Assembly (NCBI GenBank): GCA_030407005.1 | Contig: JAUDYN010000004.1 | Coordinates: forward strand, 372,001 to 436,000 | Length of the DNA stretch: 64,000 nucleotides | Origin: Desarmillaria ectypa | Taxonomy: Eukaryota; Basidiomycota; Agaricomycetes; Agaricales; Physalacriaceae | Reading direction: 5' to 3' | Part shown: one piece after another, positions 47,555-58,316 of the stretch | Layout: each line of letters begins with the position of its first letter | Numbering within the stretch: position 1 is the stretch's first letter | The notes under the pieces: generated by a model | What the model was told of the DNA's origin: nothing | Seen by the model: only the letters and a program-made list of their open reading frames with translations | Database searches by the model: none | Made by a program: the position numbers and the translations under genes

Positions 47555-48579
47555 GGTATTGCTTCGGGAAAAGAAGGAAATTTGTAAACGGGATTCCGAT
47601 GATGGTGGTCAGTACTCAGGAGCGATCGGATTCGAGTTTCCCCAATTTAAGGTGGATCGGACCGGCTATTGCCGGAAGGACTTCAAAAATACTTTATTGC
47701 GATCATCATGGCGCTCTCACTGTTACCTGAGGCAGCGGCGGAGAGCAACAGTACGTATGACTCGAACGAACTGGTATCGTATCCCCGGACATTTATGTGC
47801 CCCTACATCATTTCCGAGTGAACCTCGAATAGGCCAGGCTGCTGGCAGCGTCCAACATCATATCGCACACCACTCAATCGAGGCCCCTCTTCGCAGCTGG
47901 CTGCACTTAAGAAATCATACTTTGCAGTCACAAAGTATGGTGTATCGTGCTATTATTTGATAGCCTATGATACTCAATGGACACAGAAAAAGGTCGAATC
48001 AGAAATGGAGAGTCCAAGTTGGGTTGTAAGCAGTCTCAAAGATTTCAGTCGGAAAGGATGAGGATGATAACAATGTAGTAAGCGATATTTTAAAGCCAGT
48101 ATTGGTGCCTGCGACGCACAGTGAAGGTGGGGGACGACGGTCATTTCGACAAGATTGAGGATAAATTAGGGATCGTCGAGAGGGAGAAACATAAAGAAAG
48201 GCAGAGACAATTGCGATAAGGATGAAACAATGAGACACTTGTTAACTGTTGAGCGAGGTAGACATCCAGGTGCCCTCTATAGGCGAGCAAACTTTGCTAG
48301 TCATGGGATTCAAGGGCGAAATATTGCTAACTCGAACGCCTTGTTAGTCACATAATCATGCAAGGGGCTTTCCAACTAACTTGGTGCAGAAAGCAATATC
48401 GTGAAAGCAGCTTAGAGCTTGCGATGTCCCGATGCTTCGCCCAAGATAGTCTTCCAGCACGAATAGACGGATCCAGGAGGGTTGATCGTTCCCTTCGCAT
48501 CCTCGTAAACCTCATCGAGTAAAGTCCACAATCTTTCAAAGAAATATGCAACTACAAGGAACAAGAAAAGAAGTGTCTC
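47555..48579. other. upstream region of the aldolase gene; no supported gene
   Basis: Contains the aldolase promoter. Plus-strand frames at 47389-47960 start at non-ATG codons or overlap the aldolase first exons. A minus-strand frame (48238-47999) begins with a hydrophobic stretch but only at GTG, so it was not called. Confidence 0.4.
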
Positions 48580-49470
48580 TCATCTGGTGGGTTTGGAGCA
48601 GCCTTTCGGAAATAATAATTGATGCGTCGCACATCGCCCATTTTTTTCGACAAGGAAAGCATGTCCTCGGAAATGGAGAAGACCGCCTACATATGTCGAG
48701 TTCAATACCGTCTCCTTGAATGGGACCTTCCTAATACAACACAACATTCCCGGGGCGACAGCCAGAGTAACTTCACTCAAGAAGGTGACCCAGTGAACAT
48801 CGGCAACGACGCCACGAACGTGATCGACCTCTTGATTCTCCGCAATAATGTGCCAGTCAACAGGTAGGACACTGAGCTGGGTCATCGCCTGGTCGAGTGC
48901 TATGGATATTCGAGTCCGGATGAGCTGTTGAAGACAGAGGATAGACTCGTGCCATCCTCCTCGAATACGGTAGTTGACCTCGAAATCCATTTGCCCGATA
49001 CTTGGAAAGCACCTGCGAAAACCAGAGTGATTGGGCAAACTGGCAAGTACTGAGTAGGGTTCCATGGCAGCCTCGTCAGTAGTTTCAGTGAGGTCGACAT
49101 GACAGGTAATCGTACGAGCGGAATAGGGGAGATCAGAGCAGTATATTATGGAACTGTTGGTGCAAATGATTGCGCTGAAATGGACGAGGTATGCAACCGT
49201 TGGAACGTAGATATCGCGGGAAGGAATTTGTGCAAAGACCGCTTTCCAGAGGTTGTTGATGAGAGAGCAAGTTTTCATGAAGGTAATACGATCTTTCGAA
49301 GAGCTCCCTGAGTACCAGAATTCTGAACTAACGGCTTCAATGAGCTCCGTAGGGATCTCGGGACTGGTTATGGTGGTGGTAGTAGTGATGGAAAGAAGAT
49401 CGAAGGTCTCGGCCTCCCGGGCCGTCTGTGTCGCAACATTTTTCCAAGTCTCTTGGATTCTGCATTTCAT
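48580..49470 (-). CDS. F-box-like protein
   Basis: The ATG at 49470 starts MKCRIQETWKNVATQTARE; a longer frame upstream lacks a better start. Residues about 35-90 form an F-box-like helical domain: EIPTELIEAVSSEFW, RITFMKTCSLINNLWKAVF. The rest, including SGFRRCFPSIGQMDFEVNY, alternates hydrophobic strands and helices as in agaricomycete F-box proteins with degenerate leucine-rich tails. About 297 residues with no intron needed. F-box proteins recruit substrates to SCF ubiquitin ligases; the target cannot be inferred. Bases 49975-51902 and 61363-63290 carry related F-box units, so a local family expansion is likely. Confidence 0.6.
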   Translation of the reverse strand: MKCRIQETWKNVATQTAREAETFDLLSITTTTTITSPEIPTELIEAVSSEFWYSGSSSKDRITFMKTCSLINNLWKAVFAQIPSRDIYVPTVAYLVHFSAIICTNSSIIYCSDLPYSARTITCHVDLTETTDEAAMEPYSVLASLPNHSGFRRCFPSIGQMDFEVNYRIRGGWHESILCLQQLIRTRISIALDQAMTQLSVLPVDWHIIAENQEVDHVRGVVADVHWVTFLSEVTLAVAPGMLCCIRKVPFKETVLNSTYVGGLLHFRGHAFLVEKNGRCATHQLLFPKGCSKPTR

Positions 49471-49506
49471 GACCGCAACAATTACCCTATATGCGCTAAG
49501 ACACAA

Positions 49507-49974
49507 TAGTAGCCCATGATCACAGGTGACCTGTCCAAGTCAAAATTGGCGCCTTCTATCAGTGCAGCCAAATTTCTCTTGAGTCTTGCTCTCAAAATCC
49601 TGAGTTCGCCGTTCCTTCTTCGAGATATTGACACATGAAAGATGCCGAAACAATGCCGTTTTCGTTTCGCTTCCAGTCCTGTAGGAATGGGGCGTCGCTG
49701 CGCGTTTTGAGCATCAAGAATGCGCCCTCAACGCTCCGACAATAAAGAGCATAGAGGTCTGCATATGTCACTGTATCTAAGAGAACAGATCAATTATTGC
49801 TATGTGCATTCCATCAATTCCTAAGACTTCCAGTTCTGGTCGCGGCGTTGAACAGAGTTCTTTGTTGAGCGGTCGCTTACGTTGATTGGGTAACGATACA
49901 ACAATAAATCAAACCCTGCTCCAAATTCAAGGGTATTGTATAGGAATATTACATGTTCTCATTGCGTATCATTC
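49507..49974. repeat. intergenic with a dispersed repeat fragment
   Basis: Bases 49674-49752 match 29362-29447 in the same orientation, with GTTTTGAGCAT in common, near the 3' end of the DUF6697-like copy 2. Bases 49921-49955 resemble 60960-60995. Both matches look like short remnants of dispersed repeats. Confidence 0.4.
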
Positions 49975-51902
49975 TGGTATTTTATGATTAAGTATCGCCA
50001 TGTGTCGGGATACGTCTTTCGTATATAGACAGAAAATGCCGGCATGACCTAGATGGATGTTTGTGAGAAAGAATAGGTGCTTCTCAGCACAAAGAATGCA
50101 AAGATAATGGGAAAGTAGTGACACAATGCCACAATGATGCAATACTTGATTCATAGAAACTATGATGTCAGAAACTCCACAATTCTGATTTCCCAAAAAA
50201 CCATGATTCTGTTAGGAAGATAATTTGCCTCAGCATCAAGACAGCAAAAGTTCTGTGTACTCTCTTTGGCATTAGCTCTCCTGATAAGGTCCCAGTATCA
50301 TTCCACTGATCTATATCATACATAGTCACTGGGGATAAGATCTTCGTGGGTGTCATAATGTTCGGGCTTGAGGCAGGCAATCCGATGAGCATAGCAACTA
50401 TAATGAAAGAGTCCACATTGTTTTCCATGTTGATTTCTTGTGTTACTTCCAAGGTGCTGAAAATGGTGGATGAGCAATGATAGACTCATCACAGAGCTGA
50501 CCAGGTGTTAAGAATGTCTCGAATAAGCAAGATATAAAGAGAATAGATAGATAAACTGGTGGCAGAAGGATGCTCATTCTCTTCTTTCAGAAATTGTTGG
50601 AAGCAGCTACTGTCATTCTCAAAGGCACAACATCCAGTGAGGAGCTAAATGAGAGAATGGCAGCAAATCTCTACAGTCATTGGTGACTGGCCAACAGTGG
50701 ACACATAGCTCCATGTGATTAAATTGGCGAAGGTTAGAGCATCCCGTTTTCTAAATTTCCCCCAAAGACTTCCAGGGCTAAGGGAAGAATGGGGAGTGAC
50801 ATAAAAACAGAACTGAGAGGAGTGCTCATATTAGTGCTGATGCAATTAGAAGTGTAAGCACTGCATTTTACATGTTGGTCCCATTCATAGTGTCCTGCTG
50901 GTGTGCAATACAGGCCAGAAAACCAAGAATACTGAGAAGAGTCGATGGTAGTTGTCACTGTCAAAAAGAAAAATGATATCTCAGCTGTCAGAAATCATAG
51001 GTATTTCTTTACCAAGGTCCAAATGCCATTGAATACAAGGATAGTCCTCTCCAAACACATCCGTGATGGTCTGTTTGTGCTCGAGATACCAGGAATCAAA
51101 ATGAGTTCCTACAAGTTCTCTGGCAAACACTTGTCCTACTGCGAGAGGTCTGGGGAGAAGCAGAAACCCTAGTTTTGTGTATGTCGGTGGTCAAAGAAAC
51201 AAGGCGTTGCCATTCATTGTGAGGTGCTATCAGACACTCCACTATCCTGGCTGTGGCCCCCATGATAGTAAGATGGCTCACTCGCCAGTCAACAGCTAAT
51301 ATTTTGAATCTGCAGGAAAAGGAATACCCTTCTTGTGGGAAGCTCAAAGGCACCCAATGATGGAAGTCATAGACAATGGTTAGCTGAGTGATCTGAGGGG
51401 GGATCCAAAAACTGGGGATATGGAGCTGACAATCATCAAGAAAGTTGACATAGATATAGGTCACATGTCGAGGTGGATTGGGGTCACAGAATATTCTTCG
51501 AAGCATCGACTCTACCCCTCTGTTGGTCGCGACGGAGTGTTCACAGTTTGAGTCCAAAATGAGTACTTGTGGCATGATCACATGCTCCACTGTAATAGTT
51601 ATGGTGCGGCAGAGCATTGGGTTAGAAATAGAATGCATCGAATTGACGATATACAATTGTCCCTTGTTGTAGGAGAAAGGGATCCACGAGTGCACGGAAT
51701 TGACCTCCCTCATGAGGGCGGACCACTGTTTGGAAACGAGACTACAAGTCATGAAAATGTTAATCCGCTCCTCAGTAGAAAATGGATATTCCCAGAGTTC
51801 GGTGAGAACAAGAGAGACGAGCTCGACTGGAGGTGTCATTGTGGTGAGCGTAGTGGTCGTTCAGATTCAGAATTGTTTCACGCATACGGCCCAATCGGCC
51901 CG
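49975..51902 (-). repeat. 1,928-bp F-box repeat arm A
   Basis: Reverse complement of arm B (61363-63290) with equal length and, as far as I could follow, no gaps. The inner end carries CGGGCCGATTGGGCC and the outer end carries TGGTATT. There are no terminal inverted repeats within an arm. It contains the F-box frame and about 1.1 kb with no intact gene. Confidence 0.85.
51096..51839 (-). pseudogene. F-box-like protein copy A (probably truncated by a frameshift)
   Basis: The ATG at 51839 starts MTPPVELVSLVLTELWEYP, an F-box-like helix pair followed by IFMTCSLVSKQWSALMREV. The 247-codon frame continues through HVTYIYVNFLDDCQLHIPS and HHWVPLSFPQEGYSFSCRF and then runs out in a low-quality tail (SPQTSRSRTSV). 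In another frame just downstream, coding-like sequence resumes with LEHKQTITDVFGEDYPCIQ and WHLDLGKEILMISDS. The same break is present in copy B, so it predates the duplication. It is less likely to be a real short form. Confidence 0.55.
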
Positions 51903-51990
51903 CCATGTCATGACTGTACAGGTACGTCACGTTCTAGTTACGCGTCCAAAAATAGAAAACAGGTTGATCGACGCCCAAAATCGACGACTT

Positions 51991-51998
51991 TATAAAAG
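51991..51998 (+). promoter_or_regulatory. TATA box of the small secreted-protein candidate
   Basis: TATAAAAG lies 48 bases upstream of the ATG at 52046, followed by a pyrimidine-rich leader (TTTCTCTTTCTTCCCTCTC), a common arrangement in strongly expressed fungal genes. Confidence 0.5.
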
Positions 51999-52045
51999 CC
52001 CGTAATCATGAATTCTTATTTCTCTTTCTTCCCTCTCAATATACA

Positions 52046-52314
52046 ATGCGCGTGACCTTTGTAATTTTTTGTATCCTATGTTTTCTCACTCGCATCGGCG
52101 TAGTGATGAGTAAATCTGGCAAAGATGTGGGCCACACAAATGAAGCGAACGACTTGACAATCTGCATGTAGGTTGTGAACATCTATGTTTTGTCTTTGTT
52201 TTAATTGTCGCTAGAATTTCTTTAACAACCAAGGGCAACGTTGAACGCTCGTGCATGTCCGCCCCTTCTTGTTTGCTTCAACCGTGCCATGGTTTATCGC
52301 TGACTCGCCTATAG
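52046..52314 (+). CDS. small cysteine-rich secreted protein candidate (73 aa, two exons)
   Basis: Not an annotated family; read directly from the sequence. The ATG at 52046 begins MRVTFVIFCILCFLTRIGVV, a good signal peptide. The first exon ends at 52167 within an Ile codon, and a 47-base intron with GTAGGT donor and CTAG acceptor spans 52168-52214. The second exon continues in frame, and the stop TAG is at 52312-52314. The mature part would be about 50 residues with four Cys (DLTICI, VERSCMSAPSC, LQPCHG). A TATA box and pyrimidine-rich leader are properly placed. Without splicing the frame ends after 41 codons. It may be an effector-like or hydrophobin-unrelated small secreted protein, or chance; expression is needed to decide. 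Confidence 0.5.
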
Positions 52315-52319
52315 GGCCG

Positions 52320-53342
52320 CTCCTAGCAGGCCATGGCGATCAGAGACTCAACATTTTCATAACTGTATTTGTCAGTAATTTTTGAAGGCGACTTACTTTC
52401 AAGCTGTGGTTTTCTTAACCGATAGATGCTTTCCTAGCGCCTAAAAACATCACAGATGCAGAAGAGCTCAAGTTGCCCCAAAGTTCCGGTCATCACTGCA
52501 GCCTCGAGCCTTCTGCTACAAGCTCTTCTGTGTCGGGTCAGTCGGCGGTGGGCGCCCCAGCCGCTGTCAAGGGTGCCAGTTCTCCTCGACGACCGGCTAT
52601 CATTTCTCATTCTGCACCGTTGTGATCCTCGCACGAATCCTCTGGACTACCTGTTCTTCTGTAGCGCCGTACTGGCAAGAACTCGTCGGTTACTGCCAGC
52701 GGACTTTCTTCTCGGAACATGCTATATTTGGGCTGATAATTGGGTTTAAAGCTCCGGTAGGTGGATCAATTATTTGCATGACGTACTAACCTTCATGCTT
52801 CCAGTTCAATGCATCTGAGATAAATGTATACAGAGCGATTTCCATCATAAATATACTCTCCGTCCCTGTACCACTTTTTGCCATTGCCCTGGACCAGTCG
52901 TGGGAGATGATCATGACGGCCATCTGCGCCTCACTGTCAACTCTGGCCTCGCTTGACAAAAAAGCACGAGTAGGTGAATTATTGTAATTGTCTTTCCAAG
53001 AAATCATGTTTAATTGATGACAGATTATCCGTTTACATCTGAGGACACCCTGCCGAAGTCGGAAAAAGTGAGTACATTTGGTAACCACGAGATTTATAAT
53101 TTACCTTGAGGTGCAGAACTTCATTGCGTAATATTGGAGAGCGTGGATACATCCGACGCCTCATAGAGGCTAGGTTCACCGAAGCCTACTTGTCATGCAT
53201 TCTGAACTGGGCAACCATGAACGATGCGGCTGGTTCTCAGTCATCTAATCAAGTGTCCGGTGATGATACACTGCTGAATTCATGGACAGACAAGCAGAAT
53301 ATAAGTGACATCCTTCGTGTTGAGGTTGTGCTTGACATTTGA
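52320..53342 (+). pseudogene. possible decayed gene (Ser-rich and membrane-like pieces)
   Basis: Weak coding-like pieces: a Ser/Ala-rich stretch at 52430-52610 interrupted by a TGA and, in the same region, a TAG; a hydrophobic helix at 52800-52970 (INILSVPVPLFAIALDQSW, MIMTAICASLSTLASL); and a final frame ending VEVVLDI with a stop at 53340-53342. The order resembles the end of an agaricomycete membrane protein, but no continuous model could be built. Confidence 0.25.
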
Positions 53343-53642
53343 TGCTGCATGAAGGAATATGCGATCAGAGGCCTTCAAGCATCGGAGATTGGGATCCTCA
53401 TCTTGACAGTCTTCAGTTTTATTCTCGCCGAAGCCGAGTGTCGTTGCTGACATCGACTGGTGTATTGTACCATATCCTTGATGTTTATGAGGGCGAACCG
53501 CTCTTAAGTCTGACGTAGTTTTCTGTTCCAATTTAAACTTCATCCACGATCCACGGAACCCTTCCCCGAGGGATAAGATTTAGGTTGCCAGCCGATCCTG
53601 ACAATCACTGCCATGCCTTTTCATTCCTCTTCAGCTGTCACC

Positions 53643-54151
53643 TAGGGCTGCGCACAGTCCGTAACCGTACCGTACACCGTATAGTCAAGAGTGTTGACGG
53701 CTTCGGTCCGTACAATTACGGCCGTATTCATTGTGGTCAAGTATGTTCCTATAAACAACATTAATACATTGCTGAACACAGAATAGACTACATGCTGCGT
53801 AGTTCAAGAACCTCCAGGTACCCAGAAAGTGAAAAATCACCCATTTTGAGGAGCTAGTAAGGGCTTAGGGTCCCGGAATGGTGTTGTACTGCCCCAAAAG
53901 CCTCAAACCAGGTTGGAAATGCACTAGACAAGCGGGAAAATCAAAAAGCATGAGTGTGAATTGATCTTATCCATGTAGAAGAGCATATACCGACCTCAGA
54001 AACGTACATTTATCCTCTGTAGCACTGCGACAAATTTACGCCCGTCGACGGCCGTAGTATACGGTATCACTTAGAGCCTTCACGGTTTCGGTACATATAC
54101 CGTACACGGAAGCCGTATTCATGTACAATACGGTTACAGTCTGCAGCCCTA
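53643..54151. mobile_element. hAT-like MITE, 509 bp
   Basis: The left end TAGGGCTGCGCACAG and right end CTGCAGCCCTA form imperfect terminal inverted repeats. Both sub-termini are rich in related CCGTAC/GTACGG motifs. The flanks are CTGTCACC (53635-53642) and ATGTCGCC (54152-54159), a plausible 8-bp target duplication with two changes, one a CpG-type transition. TAGGG ends and an 8-bp duplication fit hAT elements. No transposase is encoded. Confidence 0.65.
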
Positions 54152-54159
54152 ATGTCGCC

Positions 54160-54806
54160 TCGAGGAAAGCCAGTGAAAAGTTTTTATAAAGAGCTATCCT
54201 CGGTAAGCGTCTCACTAGCAGACACCACATCGGGATCCGCAATGAACGAATGTCCTGTAACAAAGCTTGCACACTCGCTCAACGAGAAGATGGGAACGAC
54301 TGTGATTTCTTCCGCTATGCCACGGCCAGGTCCTCAGACATCTGGCATACATCTTATAAGTCGGTCATAAAGTAATGTTAGCGACGTAATTGAAGTCCCC
54401 AAAGCTGTTCCGCATTATTTAGTTGTCCTTTGTCTAGTCATCCGAAATTACATCGAATTTGGCAACAGACACAGAGACTAGCTCATGACGAAGACGGCGC
54501 AGAGTGGATACCAGAAGAATGGTCCTGGTTGAGATGGACTGGCGAGCTTCCGATGAGCTTTGGAGGTCGGAACAGAGCGCCTACGTTCTCAATGCTATAA
54601 AAAAAGCAGTCAGATTCACCGAGTGGTATACTGACATCTATAAACAGTAGAATCAATTATAATGTACAGCTCCAAAAAATGCCGGCACGAGAGACTTCAA
54701 TGTATAGGAATGTAATCAAGAATTCCCGATATGATCAAGCGAAAGTATTTATGGGTAAGCATTTTAGCACCAGCAAGCTAATCGCACACATACAGAGGGC
54801 TAGCAC
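54160..54806. other. intergenic, downstream of the PMT gene
   Basis: No supported gene; a frame near 54152-54370 lacks a plausible start and motif. Confidence 0.4.
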
Positions 54807-57800
54807 TTAGTCCGCTTCTTCGGGATATAACTCGTGAGCAATTTTGTCAGCCTCGGCTTCAGCTTCACCTAATGGCCCAGCTGGTTTTTCCGCAACAGCG
54901 ACAGGTTCAGGTTCAGCAGCCGGCGGTTCATCACCCTTGACCACCGGTTTCTCTTCAACCTTTTCCTCCACCACCTTTCCCCCCATCAGAATCTGCGTCT
55001 TCGCCTCCTCTTTGGTAGGCTGCCCCACTGAGCTGATCTCCTTCTCCTCAGAGATCTCCACCTCTTGCTGCACAGGGTTGGGAGGCTGACTAGGCACCTC
55101 CTTCACCGGTGCCCCTGCAAAGATGTCTCGTCCAGGCTCGGGCTTCTGCACGCCTATAGTCGTCGTGTGCTCCTCAGGCTTGACGACCTCCGCCTCCTTC
55201 GCGTTGTCTTCTACAATGATAGCTGCCCTGCCGCCCGGCTCGCCACCGATAGTCGCCACCGGGACGTTCGACTTCTGTGGTGTTGGTGCTGCGACCATGT
55301 CATATTGGGAATACTGCGTGAGTTTTGGTGTCAGTTAACAAGAAGAAGATAGAGGTGACCGTACGTCATTCGGGAAGTCATTACATGAAAAGTCCCACGT
55401 CTTCAGCCACTTGGAGCTCTTGCACTCGTCCTTTGTCCATGTGTTTCCATACGCCAACGGGCTAAAGTGTACAAAGGCCCAGATGGAGATGACGATAAGG
55501 ACTGCCGCAATCTGCAGCCGAACCCTCGGGCGTAACGTCGACGTGATAAGATCAAACACTCCGCATAACAGCAGGATGGCGAAATATAGTGCGGGGAAGT
55601 AATGGTGCAGGAAGAGTTGTCGGCCCATCAGGAAGAAGGGGAAGTAGTGCAAAGACCAGCCTAGAAACAAGAAGCCGCAAAGCGAGTCGTATTTGACAAC
55701 CTTGGCTGGAAACAAGAGTCAGAACATCGCAAATCAGAAACGGAATAGTGAGTGCTTACTACTGGCAAAATCCTGGTATCCTCGTTTTGCCCGGAGAATG
55801 AGGAATCCCCGAACGAAGGTATACGAGGCGACGGAAAGAGTGCTTAACCACCATATAATGGGGTTGCCGATCAGGTATATCTGACGATGATCCTTGACCC
55901 AAAAGTTCTAGTATCCAACAATGTTAGCCAAGGAATCGTATGTCCCGCAGTATACTCACAATACCACGCCGCAGTCGAGGCCAAGAGTCAGGACGAGAAT
56001 CAAAAGTGTGCCGATCTGTCAGCCCGGCGTTTGTCGTCCACATTACTTGCTGCAGCTCCGTGAACTTGGCAAAGAATCCCGGTAATCTATAATTAACCTT
56101 CGGTGCATCCTCAGGTACTAAGAAAGTTCCATCAGCGGCACATCATACAACTTTTGAGACTGCGCTTACATGCAGAATGCATCGCGGTCTCGACAAACCA
56201 CAATGAATTAGCCCTCACAGCATTTTTGTTACACGTAACCTCCTGCTGTTCGTATCCCCATTCCGGAAGCTTGACCTTGTGAGAGAACAGGTAACATCCT
56301 TGCAGAGCATGTCGCAGTCTGAACGTCGTCCTGAGCGTCCGTAGTCGTTTGCTGGAGTCTCTATCACGGCGGTCACCATGCTCGATCTCAACGATCCAAT
56401 CGTCGTTACCATCACCTTCGAACCCGGGCATCCCGTAGGCCGAAACTTCATTCTGGAAGTCGACATCTGAGACGGGGGGACGAATGTCATGGGAATGTAG
56501 GGCTTTCTCCGTGGAGACGTGGCGTAGTCGGATTCGGGCACCGGGGTAGATATAGTTGAGGGGCTCGGTAGACCAGTCAGCCGGCTCATGATTGGCGAAA
56601 CTTGCATTGATTATCTTCCAATTATTGTTGGCGTCTCGGTGGGGATACAGGGTGATCTGTTGCTCTAACATACACCGTTAGTCTTGGATTTATATCAAAG
56701 GCGCACGCCGTACGTTTGGAACCACCAGGATAATTGTGCGGATGCGAATGCAGATAGCCGCCCTGTGTATTGACATGTCGAATACTCACGGTAGACCCAA
56801 TGGCAATGTCAGCATAGGTGTCTGCCATACCACGACCTCCGAGCGTGTGCTGAAATTCAGAGCTCATAAAACCATCTCCCTCGCCAGAGCTTCCGAGGAG
56901 CATGAAATGAATCTGGAACATGGTCATATAGAACAAGATCGGGAGGACGATGAGACAGAGGGCGCGAGCAATGAAATGCTTCATGAACAAGCGCGGTGAT
57001 ACTCTTAGATCACCAAGGAGGTACCATAGCTGTTGTACGGTGCTCAGCCCGACTGTAGCAATGGTGAAGAGTCCGACCCATTTACAGCTGACGACAGCAC
57101 CAAGGGACAACCCGGACAAGGTAAGCCATGACCACCACGTGTCGGTGAATGGCTTATACTTGTCCTCATTACAAAAGCCAACCCAAAAGAAAATGGTAAG
57201 TGCGGTGAAGAAAATGAGGGGAGAGTCGAGGAGGATATGCCTAGATTGGGTGATCATGCCGTTTTCGAATGTTATGAAGAAAGAAGCCAGCAGCGCCGTT
57301 GTCGCACGACAGTCCAGAGCGCGTAGGGTTAGATAAGAGAGGGGAACGGTCGCGACACCAAGTACTGCAGGAACGAGACGCATTGCAACATATGGTACAT
57401 CATCGTATACTCTGTTCGACAGTAAATTCCCAGCCCAGTGAACAAGTAAAAAGGGACTCACTTTCCAATATCCTTGAAGTCAAAATGCCCATCGTATCCA
57501 AATACAAAAGCAGCCAGTGTTATCAACAGCTTTGCCAACGGTGGATGCACGTCCACGAAATACTGTGTCTTGATGTACCTGCTGGCAAATTTACCAAAAT
57601 GTACCTCATCGAAACTATGTGTAACGTCAGTAAAGGGTCCAAGATTTGGAAAGGCGCGCACACTACACTGTTGGGGCTCGATAGACGGAATAATCGTACA
57701 CCCGCAGCAACGATGATGATGGCAATCAGGAGCTTCCACTCTCCTGACGTCAGGTTCAGTCCTCCAGGTGCATGGCTCTTGCCTCTGCTGGGCACGAATC

Positions 57801-57927
57801 CTTTCGATGCTGCCTCTCTTCGTGCATCCGCATCCAAATGGTCCTGCCGAGAATGTGGAAATCGCTGGGGTGCCGTGTGAGGTACTCCTGGTGGAGAAGA
57901 TGCCGGTAGCCGTGCTCTGAACGACAT
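54807..57927 (-). CDS. dolichyl-phosphate-mannose-protein mannosyltransferase (PMT family, probably PMT2 type)
   Basis: PMTs transfer mannose from dolichyl-phosphate mannose to Ser/Thr of secretory proteins in the ER membrane, starting O-mannosylation. The ATG at 57927 (MSFRARLPASSPPGVP) begins a cytosolic N-terminus and the first membrane helix (LLIAIIIVAAGVRLFRL). An intron then leads to the catalytic loop FDEVHFGKFASRYIK with its Asp-Glu pair and the DVHPPLAKLLITLA motif. Seven or more helices follow, then GDGFMSSEFQHTLGGRG and three MIR repeats (HVNTQGGYLHSH, HVSTEKALHSHD, HALQGCYLFSH), and a C-terminal membrane block with LGWSLHYFPFFLMGRQLFL and HHYFPALYF. After the conserved DFSCNDFPND it carries an acidic Pro/Glu/Val-rich tail of about 165 residues that yeast enzymes lack. 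Subfamily is my judgement from the MGRQLFLHHY motif. Confidence 0.9.
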
Positions 57928-58316
57928 AAAGGCGGTGAATATCGACTAAAAGTCGAAGAGAAAAGAGGTATTAGATGGTGGTAGGAAGTAAAGTGCAGGT
58001 TTGTCCGAATTTGGCGACCACGTCAAGGGTGGCTGCGCGCTTCGTCAAAATACATACAACTTCAGACTTCGAGATGGAAAGCTTTCCTTCAATATATATA
58101 TATATTATCGTTATTCTGGTAGCTCTGGCTGTAGATATTTACAATTCCTTTGGTGCAGACGTTACGCGAAAAGAAACACGTTCAGAAGTACCTGGTGGCA
58201 GTGCAACACAGGGTGTGGGAAGTCTTTTCCAGATCGAGCTTTCCCCTACGCGACGTCTCTCTTCCTGCTCTGACTGTTTGCTCATTCTCCAGAACCCTTC
58301 GAGTCACGAACCAGCA
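57928..58316. promoter_or_regulatory. 389-bp divergent promoter between PMT and CCT2
   Basis: Only 389 bases separate the two start codons of these divergent housekeeping genes. An (AT)n microsatellite lies at about 58087-58104. Shared regulatory elements are possible, but none is recognised. Confidence 0.5.

Noticed and set aside
47389..47960. Plus-strand frames upstream of the aldolase
   Set aside because: They overlap aldolase first exons and promoter in antisense and lack any recognisable domain.
47999..48238. Minus-strand frame with a hydrophobic N-terminus
   Set aside because: The start is GTG, there is no TATA or intron support, and the rest has no pattern.
52430..52740. Serine-rich frame
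   Set aside because: Interrupted by stops in every useful frame; kept only as a low-confidence decayed gene.
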